Of a stretch of DNA of 9,082 nt, positions 1 through 5,660 are shown one piece after another; position 1 is the stretch's first letter, and each line of letters starts with the position of its first letter. The translations under genes and the position numbers were made by a program. The notes under the pieces are model-generated. The model was not told where the DNA came from. It worked only from the letters and a program-made list of their open reading frames with translations, and searched no databases. This stretch comes from Streptomyces griseus (GTDB lineage Bacteria; Bacteroidota; Bacteroidia; Chitinophagales; Chitinophagaceae), in the NCBI GenBank assembly GCA_943323705.2, contig CALPIT020000092.1, positions 1 through 9,082 on the forward strand, written 5' to 3'.

Positions 1-1246
1 AACGTTCTTTTTTATTTTCAATATTTCTTGCACTCATGATGGCCGGTACAGCACAAGCAAAGCCACTGATCATCGGCATGACACTTTTTCCATTCAGTCC
101 TGATTTGCGCATAAGCTTGTCCGTGAGAAAACTGATTCGGGCCATATAACCACTGTCTTCTAATAATGTAATCAAACCAAATAATATCATAATCTGCGGC
201 ACAAAAACCATGATGCCACTCAATCCGGCCATCACACCATTGATGAACAAATCGCTGAACCATCCTATAGGTAAATGAAGAGATAACCAACTACTCATGT
301 TTCCAAAAATCCATTCAATGAAATTCATCGGGTATTTTGCAATCCAGAAAACAGCTTGAAATAAAATAAACAACACAACCAATAAAATCAGGTAACCCCA
401 TTTTTGATGGAGCAATACATTGTCTATTTTTTCTGTCAGTAATGATTTTTTGAGCGGGTCACTTTCAACAACGGTCAACTGCATGATATGCTTGATTCTT
501 GCATAACGCTGCATGATTTCTTCGGCCTGTGTTTTGGTAGGATTGAATTTGTTTTCTTTTTCAATATCCTCAATATCTTTCGTGGTTTGTTCGCTTAGAT
601 TAAACTGCTCATGATTGATTAAATAATGAATCGCCTGGTAATTGCTGAGCTGTGGAAATATTTTCTGTACCTGTGCAATCGCCACGGGCGCGAGCATGTG
701 ACTGTAAATAAATTCCCGCGGTGGTTGTAAATTATTTTGAAACGTGGATTCTATGGTCTTTTTTAATTGATCAATTCCTTTTCTTTTTCTTGGATTTACG
801 GGCACAACCGGAACGCCTAATTCTCTTTCCAATCCGGGAATGTCAATTTTTATCCCTTTTTGTGCGGCAAGATCCATCATCGTCAATACTACTACCACAG
901 GAAGTTTCAAATCAATAATCTGTGTACAGAAAAGTAAATTCCTTCTCAGGTTACTCGCATCGGCCACCAACACAATCATTTCGGGCTGAATGGTTTCATC
1001 CTGATTCAACAACACTTTATAAGCCACCCATTCATCAGCGCGTTTGGGATATAAGCTATAGGTACCGGGAAGATCAATGAAGTTGGCAGTTAATGAAGGT
1101 GCAATATTAGCAATACCCGTTTTTTTATCAACTGTAACACCTGGGAAATTCCCCACTTTCTGATTCAATCCCGTGAGCTCATTAAAAATGGAGCTCTTTC
1201 CGCAATTGGGATTTCCGACCAGCGCTATGTTGATTGTTTGAGCCAA
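1..1246 (-). CDS. feoB: Ferrous iron transport protein B (FeoB), 3' part beyond window
   Basis: FeoB is an inner-membrane Fe(II) importer with a cytosolic GTPase domain. I translated 415 codons running off the left edge; the full family protein is about 700 residues or more. Visible in order: G1 loop GNPNCGKSS (residues 11-19), G2 region NFPGVT (33-38), G3 DLPG (58-61), a G4-like TMMD (122-125, where most FeoBs have NxxD), a charged helical linker, a first membrane segment from about 283 (WGYLILLVVLF), further membrane segments, and the gate motif GFACAVPAIM around Cys398. The start is TTG at 1246: no in-frame ATG lies nearby, the homologous N-terminus begins directly after it (AQTINIALVG), and upstream in-frame starts fall inside or before the promoter at 1267-1274. 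No feoA is seen on the upstream side. Identification is secure; the exact start is less so. Confidence 0.96.
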   Translation of the reverse strand, partial: MAQTINIALVGNPNCGKSSIFNELTGLNQKVGNFPGVTVDKKTGIANIAPSLTANFIDLPGTYSLYPKRADEWVAYKVLLNQDETIQPEMIVLVADASNLRRNLLFCTQIIDLKLPVVVVLTMMDLAAQKGIKIDIPGLERELGVPVVPVNPRKRKGIDQLKKTIESTFQNNLQPPREFIYSHMLAPVAIAQVQKIFPQLSNYQAIHYLINHEQFNLSEQTTKDIEDIEKENKFNPTKTQAEEIMQRYARIKHIMQLTVVESDPLKKSLLTEKIDNVLLHQKWGYLILLVVLFILFQAVFWIAKYPMNFIEWIFGNMSSWLSLHLPIGWFSDLFINGVMAGLSGIMVFVPQIMILFGLITLLEDSGYMARISFLTDKLMRKSGLNGKSVMPMISGFACAVPAIMSARNIENKKER

Positions 1247-1266
1247 TGACTTTCTTGTTAACCTTG

Positions 1267-1274
1267 CAAAAGTA
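1267..1274 (-). promoter_or_regulatory. Bacteroidota -7 box for feoB (TACTTTTG)
   Basis: On the minus strand this reads TACTTTTG, a full match to the Bacteroidota TAnnTTTG box. It lies 20 bases before the TTG start. A TTTG lies 14 bases further upstream, somewhat close for a -33 box. It implies a leader of about 15 bases and excludes the in-frame GTG and TTG codons upstream as starts. Confidence 0.6.
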
Positions 1275-1326
1275 ACACGATTAGCCACCAAATAATTTAC
1301 GAATTAAAGAAAGATAGGTTTGGTTA

Positions 1327-1431
1327 ATACCGATTAGATATCTGTAATGGTTTAATAAATTTATCCCAAACAGCTATTATATCGGCATTATACAAGACAT
1401 ATTTGAACAAAAATGTAAATCCAATTGGTAT
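1327..1431 (+). repeat. R1 element, copy A (105 bp, short inverted ends)
   Basis: This segment matches 5435-5539 over exactly 105 bases with no gaps (87 identical by eye). Its ends are inverted: ATACCGATT on the left and AATTGGTAT on the right, whose complement is ATACCAATT. Inside, 1330-1385 folds into a long imperfect hairpin: CCGAT pairs with ATCGG, GATA with TATT (one G-U), and CTG with CAG. It sits between the divergent feoB and M28 peptidase genes. The right end runs into the peptidase promoter. Small size, inverted ends and two unlinked copies suggest a MITE-like non-autonomous element or a structured RNA. No clean target duplication is visible. Confidence 0.8.
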
Positions 1432-1438
1432 AACTTTG
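1431..1438 (+). promoter_or_regulatory. Bacteroidota -7 box for the M28 peptidase gene (TAACTTTG)
   Basis: TAACTTTG is a full TAnnTTTG match followed by C, 19 bases before the ATG at 1458. A possible TTTG at 1402-1405 is further upstream than usual. The box overlaps the last base of R1 copy A, so the repeat supplies the spacer region of this promoter. In R1 copy B the equivalent sequence has lost one T and no longer matches. Confidence 0.65.
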
Positions 1439-1457
1439 CTACACATAAAAGTTAGAC

Positions 1458-3053
1458 ATGAAGCCGATATATCTATTATTGCTTTTGGTAAGCCAATTAA
1501 GCATTGCACAATCCGACAAAAAAATTCTCAAAGACATTAAAAAGTCTATTTCTTTTTTAGCCGATGACAAACTTGAAGGAAGAAGAACAGGAATGCCCGG
1601 CGAAAAACTAGCTTATGAGTTCATCGTAGAAAAATTCAAGAAAAATGGTATTGAACCTATAGCAGAAATTCCGAATTACATTCAGGATTTTGAAGTGAAT
1701 GATGGTCTGGTATATGCTGAAAACTGTTCATTGAAAGTCGGTAATGCTTCATACAAACTCAATGAAGATTTCATTCCAATGCCTTATTCCGGTAATGGTG
1801 ATTACACTTCAGGCAAAGTATTAGTAATGTATGACCTGGGATATTTGATTTCAGAAAATAAAGACAATCCACATTTTGATGTTGAAGAGTCGCTCTATCA
1901 AAAACTAAATGAAATGTCCTCACAAACAGAACTGATAATTGTATATAACAGTTCGGATACTGCTTTCAGTTATACATTTGATGCCAAGAATAAAAAGCAA
2001 AAATTAGCTTCAGGTATCGTTTTCTGTAACAACAAAATTGTTGCTGATATCGAAAAACAAAGTGAAAATGAAGGTCCATTTGCACACATAGAAATATCTA
2101 GTTCAAAAAGAACCGGTCACAATGTAGTGGGTTATATCAACAACAATGCTTCACTAACGGTTATCCTTGGGGCACATTATGACCATCTCGGTTATGGCGA
2201 AGACCACAATTCTTTATATGCAGGTAAAGTAAAAATGATACACAATGGTGCAGATGACAATGCGAGCGGAACATCAGCATTGATAGCACTTTCATCAATT
2301 CTTAAAAAATCAGGAAGTAAAAAATATAATTATGTTTTTGTAGCGTTCTCCGGCGAGGAATTAGGTTTATATGGTTCTAAATATTTCGTTGAACATTCAC
2401 CAATCGATTTTAAAAATGTAAACTACATGGTGAATATGGATATGGTGGGAAGATTGAATGATTCCACTCATGGTATTACGATTGGTGGTTTTGGTACCTC
2501 TCCATCTTGGGGACAATTAATTAATCTACAGGATGGTTACTTTAAAATTAAAGTAGACAGTGCGGGCAGCGGCCCCAGCGACCATACTTCATTCTACAGA
2601 AAAGATTTGCCTGTATTATTTTTCTTTACTGGCACACATAGCGATTATCACAAACCTTCTGATGATGCAGATAAAATAAACTACGAAGGTGAATTAAAAA
2701 TCATCAGATACATTCAATCATTGATTGAAAAAACGGCTGCTCTTGATAAAGTTTCATTTACCAAAACAAGAGAAGCCGCTGCCATGGGTAAAAGTTCATT
2801 TAAAGTTACCATGGGCATCATGCCAGATTATACTTTCAGTGGCAACGGCGTAAAAGTTGATGGCGTTAGTGAAAACAGACCTGCTCAAAAAGCAGGCGTT
2901 AAAACTGGTGACGTTATTTATCAAATGGGAGACTTTATGGTAAGCGATGTTGAAACTTATATGCAGACTTTAGGTAAGTTTAAAAAAGGTGATGCCACAA
3001 TTATAAAAATAAAAAGAGGTACAGAAGACATTAAAGTGGAAGTAACTTTCTAA
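1458..3053 (+). CDS. Secreted M28 family zinc aminopeptidase with C-terminal PDZ domain
   Basis: This is a 531-residue exported metallopeptidase, probably an aminopeptidase that releases N-terminal residues from peptides outside the cytoplasm. Residues 1-17 are a signal peptide (LLLLLVSQLSIA, likely cut before Q18). The di-zinc centre of family M28 is complete: H240 (GAHYDH), bridging D267 (GADDNASG), catalytic E300 and ligand E301 (SGEELG), D328 (NMDMVGR) and H398 (DYHKPSDD). Residues about 95-230 form an inserted region that may be a degenerate PA-like lid. From about 450 to the end is a PDZ domain (GVKVDGVSENRPAQKAGV, then GDVI), which often binds peptide C-termini. The ATG lies 19 bases after a strong promoter box. 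Nine bases separate it from the next gene, so co-transcription is likely. The exact substrate cannot be read from sequence. Confidence 0.95.
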   Translation: MKPIYLLLLLVSQLSIAQSDKKILKDIKKSISFLADDKLEGRRTGMPGEKLAYEFIVEKFKKNGIEPIAEIPNYIQDFEVNDGLVYAENCSLKVGNASYKLNEDFIPMPYSGNGDYTSGKVLVMYDLGYLISENKDNPHFDVEESLYQKLNEMSSQTELIIVYNSSDTAFSYTFDAKNKKQKLASGIVFCNNKIVADIEKQSENEGPFAHIEISSSKRTGHNVVGYINNNASLTVILGAHYDHLGYGEDHNSLYAGKVKMIHNGADDNASGTSALIALSSILKKSGSKKYNYVFVAFSGEELGLYGSKYFVEHSPIDFKNVNYMVNMDMVGRLNDSTHGITIGGFGTSPSWGQLINLQDGYFKIKVDSAGSGPSDHTSFYRKDLPVLFFFTGTHSDYHKPSDDADKINYEGELKIIRYIQSLIEKTAALDKVSFTKTREAAAMGKSSFKVTMGIMPDYTFSGNGVKVDGVSENRPAQKAGVKTGDVIYQMGDFMVSDVETYMQTLGKFKKGDATIIKIKRGTEDIKVEVTF

Positions 3054-3062
3054 ATTCGGGAT

Positions 3063-3497
3063 ATGAAGCTCAAAATCAACAATGATTTACTGGCGGAAGA
3101 ATTTTTTGAAAACACACACTTGTTGGGAATTGTAGCTCCTGTAAAAAACTACCAGTTCATCTGGCACATCAATCAACATCTAGGTTTTACTTTTCGCTTA
3201 AACAGTGACCTTGAAATTGAATTGCGAAAAAAAACACGAAATTATTTTTTCTCGATTTACGAATATCAAATTCCTCAAACCACAATCGTTCATTATTTAT
3301 ACCACAACCAGCACATGGGTGAGTACCTTCTCCCCGAGTTCAAACATCTTGATTTTTTGTGGATGATTAAAGGAGATGATATCAGCGGTATCGAAGTCAG
3401 TGACATTCAACAAATGATTAAACAGCTTCCCGTTGTACAATTTGTAAATGAAATGAACAATGAACAAATCAAACACAAACAGCATTTGATTTTTTAA
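3063..3497 (+). CDS. IPExxxVD family protein
   Basis: This 144-residue soluble protein has no signal peptide or membrane segment. It matches a small Bacteroidota-specific family of unknown function named for its IPExxxVD motif. Here the motif is a variant, LPEFKHLD at residues 90-97, followed by an aromatic FLWMIKGD stretch. The N-terminal half (FxWHINQHLGFTFRL) and the YFFSIYEY segment also fit my memory of the family. In many relatives the gene sits beside pyruvate kinase; here its neighbours are a peptidase and a pterin dehydratase, and no pyk is in view. It follows the peptidase by nine bases, and 24 bases separate it from the next gene, so all three genes probably form one operon. A weak promoter-like TAACTTTC lies in the end of the upstream gene. 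Confidence 0.75.
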   Translation: MKLKINNDLLAEEFFENTHLLGIVAPVKNYQFIWHINQHLGFTFRLNSDLEIELRKKTRNYFFSIYEYQIPQTTIVHYLYHNQHMGEYLLPEFKHLDFLWMIKGDDISGIEVSDIQQMIKQLPVVQFVNEMNNEQIKHKQHLIF

Positions 3498-3502
3498 ATC
3501 AA
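3486..3502 (+). other. Small hairpin over the stop codon, with a repeated arm
   Basis: TTGATTT and AAATCAA are perfect 7-base inverted arms around TTT, spanning the TAA stop at 3495-3497. The 11-mer TTTTAAATCAA (3492-3502) recurs at 3506-3516, so either copy of AAATCAA could pair with the left arm. It could tune expression of the downstream dehydratase, but AT-rich DNA makes such arms by chance. Confidence 0.3.
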
Positions 3503-3521
3503 TCCTTTTAAATCAAAATTT

Positions 3522-3758
3522 ATGTGGCAGGAACAAAACAACACACTCTATAAAAAATTCACCTTTTCAAATTTTATTGATGCCTTTTCCTTCATGACAA
3601 AGGTGGCCATCATCGCCGAAAAAATGAACCACCATCCCAATTGGAGCAATGTTTATAATGCAGTAGAGATTTCGCTTAGTACTCATGACGCAGGTGATAT
3701 TGTTACGGAAAAAGATTATGAATTGGCGAAGGCTATTGATGGTTTGAGTGCTGAATAA
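3522..3758 (+). CDS. phhB: 4a-hydroxytetrahydrobiopterin dehydratase (short form)
   Basis: This is a pterin-4a-carbinolamine dehydratase, which dehydrates 4a-hydroxytetrahydrobiopterin after aromatic amino acid hydroxylation so the cofactor can be recycled. It has 78 residues; many family members have about 95-110, and the missing part is the N-terminal extension, so the fold begins near W2. The hallmark EKMNHHPNWSNVYN (33-46) and the later STHDAGDIVTEKD (53-65) are present. The three active-site histidines expected for the family are visible as H37, H38 and H55. The ATG lies 24 bases after the upstream gene, in the same direction. No phenylalanine hydroxylase is in the window, so its partner is unknown; a role with another pterin is possible. 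The stop codon lies at the left boundary of repeat R2 copy 1. Confidence 0.93.
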   Translation: MWQEQNNTLYKKFTFSNFIDAFSFMTKVAIIAEKMNHHPNWSNVYNAVEISLSTHDAGDIVTEKDYELAKAIDGLSAE

Positions 3759-3850
3759 AATTCAGTGGGAGTGAAGAAATATTAGTTTGATTTTTTGGCT
3801 ATGTCGAGGCTGTGGACGTAATATTGCGATATTGCAATATTGCAATATCA
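3752..3850 (+). repeat. R2 repeat, copy 1, ending in an imperfect 28-bp palindrome
   Basis: Positions 3757-3848 match 4007-4098 with no gaps and 7 differences in 92 bases; weaker similarity continues to about 3873. It starts at the stop codon of the dehydratase gene. The conserved core includes GGCTATGTCG and GGCTGTGGACGTAATATT. The palindromic end (3821-3848) is a tandem of 8-base units ATATTGCx; one C-to-T change relative to copy 2 leaves a G-U pair, so an RNA hairpin still forms. No T-tract follows directly, so I do not call it a terminator. Confidence 0.85.
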
Positions 3851-3943
3851 CATTCAGGATAAAACTTTCATCTGTTTTTCTTTTTATTTATTCATAAACA
3901 TCATCTATATCAATCCAGGCAAGGCTTTTAAACTTTTTTTTCG

Positions 3944-3996
3944 ATACCGGATTAGATCATAAATTTTAATGTGAATTTTTTTTATACAAAAATGTA
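3944..3996 (+). repeat. Possible degenerate, internally deleted R1 remnant
   Basis: The stretch between the two R2 copies (3851-4001) has no gene. Within it, ATACCGGATTAGAT (3944-3957) equals the R1 left end with one extra G, and ACAAAAATGTA (3986-3996) equals a block near the right end of R1 copy A (1407-1417) in the same order. The spacing is 38 bases shorter than in copy A, so the inner hairpin would be lost. The region is T-rich and this may be chance. Confidence 0.3.
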
Positions 3997-4001
3997 GAAG
4001 G

Positions 4002-4100
4002 TGAAGAAAATTCAGTGGGGGTGAAGAAACATTAGTTTGAAAATTTGGCTATGTCGGGGCTGTGGACGTAATATTGCGATATTGCAATATCGCAATATCG
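4002..4100 (+). repeat. R2 repeat, copy 2, ending in a perfect 28-bp palindrome
   Basis: This is the second copy, exactly 250 bp after the first in the same orientation. Positions 4071-4098 are a perfect palindrome with no loop: the left arm is ATATTGCGATATTG and the right arm its exact complement. Weaker similarity to copy 1 continues to about 4125. The copy is enclosed by 9-base inverted repeats, AAATGTAGA (3990-3998) and TCTACATTT (4127-4135), which copy 1 lacks. The rest of the gap up to 4183 shows nothing I can name. Confidence 0.85.
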
Positions 4101-4183
4101 CTAATAGATAAAACAGTTCAATCTGCTCTACATTTCTCTAAAACCATTTTTCGCTTCTCATCCTTATTCATTCAAACCTCCTT

Positions 4184-4615
4184 CTATTTTCTACAAAACA
4201 ACTTTTTAAGATAAATTTTCTCCGGATAGTAACCACCAAAAACATATTCAGTTACCGGGCAAAGCCAGAGTGTATGTTGATAAGCCTTGTTCTCATACTT
4301 CGACACATTATAATAAGCACCGTAATCAACCGGAGCGTGACCAATCTTATCCAGTAAATCCAGGTTGAGTCCAATTTTGAGTTTTTCCAATTTTATATCG
4401 TGTGCTGTAAAAGATTTTGTACTTAGCACCACCGTTACATAAGAACCATTTTCTGAAAGTAAATCGAGGAAGGTGTCAGAGCCGTCTACCATGAGAAGAT
4501 TAGATTTTGTTCCTAGCCCAAGTTCTAGAAACTGCGGCAGGTCGGCGTACCAGAGGCCATTTTCTTTATAAAAGGAAAGTCTTTTTGTAATGGTTTCGTT
4601 TTTTGTTGTTTGCAT
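4184..4615 (-). CDS. Hypothetical protein, DUF6717-like
   Basis: This 143-residue soluble protein has no signal peptide or membrane segment. The layout FYKENGLWYADLPQF (15-29), then NLLMVDGSDTFLDLL (39-53), and near the end LWLCPVTEYVFGGYYPEKIYLKK (117-139) resembles what I recall of DUF6717, a family without known function; that assignment is from memory. I chose ATG 4615. The open frame could extend seven codons to a TTG at 4636, but that TTG lies inside a promoter-like TAGTTTG. It lies 52 bases downstream of the acetyltransferase stop on the same strand, so it may be read from that promoter as well as its own. No catalytic motif is evident. Confidence 0.75.
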   Translation of the reverse strand: MQTTKNETITKRLSFYKENGLWYADLPQFLELGLGTKSNLLMVDGSDTFLDLLSENGSYVTVVLSTKSFTAHDIKLEKLKIGLNLDLLDKIGHAPVDYGAYYNVSKYENKAYQHTLWLCPVTEYVFGGYYPEKIYLKKLFCRK

Positions 4616-4633
4616 ATTGATTTGTTTTGAATG

Positions 4634-4640
4634 CAAACTA
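4634..4640 (-). promoter_or_regulatory. Imperfect -7 box (TAGTTTG) before the DUF6717-like gene
   Basis: On the minus strand TAGTTTGC resembles TAnnTTTG with one spacer base missing. It is 18 bases before the ATG at 4615, the spacing seen at other genes here. The match is imperfect, so this is tentative. Confidence 0.3.
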
Positions 4641-4667
4641 CAACAGGAAATAGCGGAAGATAAAAAC

Positions 4668-5204
4668 TTACAAGGTTGTAAGTGGCTTCAACTCGAACCT
4701 CATCATAATATCCGTTTGCTTATCATCGCCCAAAACAAAAATATGTTTATCGAATTCTACGAAGCCATTTTTCTTATAGAAGTTTATAGCTCGAGGATTT
4801 TCTTCCCATACACCCAGCCAAACATAATCCACGTTTTTTTCTTTAGCTATATCAATAGCTTTTTGATATAGCACCTGACCTACATTTTTTCCGTGAAAAT
4901 CTTTTAGGACATAGATTCTTTCGATTTCCATCGCCGTTTCATCCTTCAACTCTGTTTGAGATTGACCATGATTGATTTTTAAATATCCAATGACTTCATT
5001 TTCTTGATAGGCGAAATAAAATTCTGAATCAGAATTAGCCAATTCTAAAGTGAGTTTTTCATTGGAGAACCCTTCTTCCAAATATTTTTTCATATTCTCT
5101 TCCGTATTTCCTTCTGCAAAAGTTTCTGAAAAAGTTTGTCTGCCGATTTTTTGTAAAACTGATATATCGGATACTGTTCCTTTTCTGATGTCAACATTTG
5201 TCAT
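4668..5204 (-). CDS. paiA: GNAT N-acetyltransferase, PaiA-like (spermidine/spermine)
   Basis: This is a 178-residue cytosolic acetyl-CoA-dependent acetyltransferase. Segments closely resemble Bacillus PaiA, which acetylates spermidine and spermine: TFSETFAEGNTEENMKKYLE (24-43), YLKINHGQSQTE (74-85), EIERIYVLKDFHGKNVGQVL (93-112), WLGVWEENPRAINFYKKNGF (129-148) and GDDKQTDIMM (159-168). The acetyl-CoA loop, normally Q/RxxGxG, reads HGKNVG (104-109), with the first Gly replaced by Asn, so binding may be altered. The start aligns with the PaiA N-terminus. The ATG is only four bases after a perfect -7 box, suggesting a leaderless message. It is divergent from the small ORF at 5294 and upstream of the DUF6717-like gene. 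Family membership is firm; polyamine specificity is inferred. Confidence 0.9.
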   Translation of the reverse strand: MTNVDIRKGTVSDISVLQKIGRQTFSETFAEGNTEENMKKYLEEGFSNEKLTLELANSDSEFYFAYQENEVIGYLKINHGQSQTELKDETAMEIERIYVLKDFHGKNVGQVLYQKAIDIAKEKNVDYVWLGVWEENPRAINFYKKNGFVEFDKHIFVLGDDKQTDIMMRFELKPLTTL

Positions 5205-5208
5205 GATT

Positions 5209-5216
5209 CAAATATA
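5209..5216 (-). promoter_or_regulatory. -7 box (TATATTTG) directly before the PaiA-like gene
   Basis: Minus-strand TATATTTG is a full TAnnTTTG match, with a TTTG at 5233-5236, 16 bases upstream, as a plausible -33 box. Only AATC separates it from the ATG at 5204, so transcription should begin at or next to the start codon. Confidence 0.6.
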
Positions 5217-5256
5217 AAATAAAAACAGACCTCAAATAGATTGCGGTTTGACAAAA

Positions 5257-5264
5257 TAATTTTG
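5257..5264 (+). promoter_or_regulatory. -7 box (TAATTTTG) before the 53-residue ORF
   Basis: TAATTTTG is a full TAnnTTTG match, 29 bases before the ATG at 5294. No well-placed -33 TTTG was found. It points away from the PaiA-like promoter, making 5205-5293 a compact divergent promoter region. Confidence 0.45.
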
Positions 5265-5293
5265 ATGTCAAATTTTAGAAGCAATAAAAACAT

Positions 5294-5455
5294 ATGAACT
5301 CACCCGAAGATAAAAAACTAGAGAATGCGGAAAATAAACCTATACGATTCGATAAATTTATTGAGGTGTTCAATGAAACAACAATGACTTGTCTGCCTAT
5401 TTGCAATACTTGCGTACACCATATCGACGGACTTATACCGATTAGACATCTGTAA
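5294..5455 (+). CDS. Small ORF, 53 residues, Cys/His-rich C-terminal half
   Basis: I do not recognise this protein. It starts with ATG after a promoter-like box and reads MNSPEDKKLENAENKPIRFD, then KFIEVFNETTMTCLPICNTC and VHHIDGLIPIRHL. The first 20 residues are charged and probably disordered. C33, C37, C40, H42 and H43 could bind a metal, but nothing proves it. The last seven codons and the stop are supplied by R1 copy B, whose left end begins exactly at codon 48 (ATA, 5435). So this may be a gene truncated by the repeat, with the original C-terminus lost. Excising the 105-bp element does not restore a long frame. It may equally be a non-functional remnant. Confidence 0.4.
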   Translation: MNSPEDKKLENAENKPIRFDKFIEVFNETTMTCLPICNTCVHHIDGLIPIRHL

Positions 5456-5539
5456 TGGTCCAATGAAATTGTCCCAAACAGCTGTCATATCGGCATTATA
5501 CCAGAAAAAATAGAACTAAAAAGTAATTATAATTGGTAT
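5435..5539 (+). repeat. R1 element, copy B (105 bp, short inverted ends)
   Basis: This is the same orientation and length as copy A. Ends are ATACCGATT (5435-5443) and AATTGGTAT (5531-5539). The internal hairpin 5438-5493 pairs CCGAT with ATCGG, GACA with TGTC, CTG with CAG, and carries a terminal CAAT/ATTG stem. Relative to copy A, changes keep the pairing: C5447-G5484 replaces T1339-A1376, and C5461-G5471 replaces T1353-A1363. The left end sits in the 3' part of a small ORF and the right end abuts an XRE-like fragment, as expected for an insertion followed by decay. The sequence just after it (TACTTGC) lacks the intact promoter box found beside copy A. Confidence 0.8.
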
Positions 5540-5540
5540 T

Positions 5541-5660
5541 ACTTGCAAAGCTTTTGATGTGATACCTGACAGCATTTTGTTTGGCGAAAACAATCACAGC
5601 AAACCATTGAAAAATCAACAAAACAAATTGGTCTACGAGAAAAAAAACAATTCAGCATAG
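5541..5660 (+). pseudogene. Possible 3' remnant of an XRE-family regulator
   Basis: One frame reads TCKAFDVIPDSILFGENNHS, then KPLKNQQNKLVYEKKNNSA and a TAG at 5658-5660. CKAFDVIPDSILFGE resembles the last helix of XRE/Cro-type HTH domains (typically KALDVSxDxLLFGE) followed by a short charged tail. Nothing resembling the earlier HTH helices precedes it: the frame enters R1 copy B and stops at 5517-5519. I read it as a gene end left after R1 insertion or deletion. The stop is 18 bases before the SprT-like start, so the lost gene may have been its operon partner. The match is short and judged by eye. Confidence 0.4.

Noticed and set aside
18..290. 90-codon minus-strand open frame
   Set aside because: It lies on the same strand as feoB but in another frame; the feoB frame carries recognisable motifs throughout.
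3751..3765. CTGAAT/ATTCAG hairpin at the dehydratase stop as a terminator
   Set aside because: The stem is six AT-rich pairs with no T-tract after it, and the partner arm is part of the R2 sequence.
3752..4100. CRISPR-like repeat pair
   Set aside because: There are only two long, imperfect repeats with no short spacers and no cas genes.
4590..4871. 93-codon plus-strand open frame
   Set aside because: It is antisense to the ends of two supported minus-strand genes and gives a low-complexity hydrophobic product.
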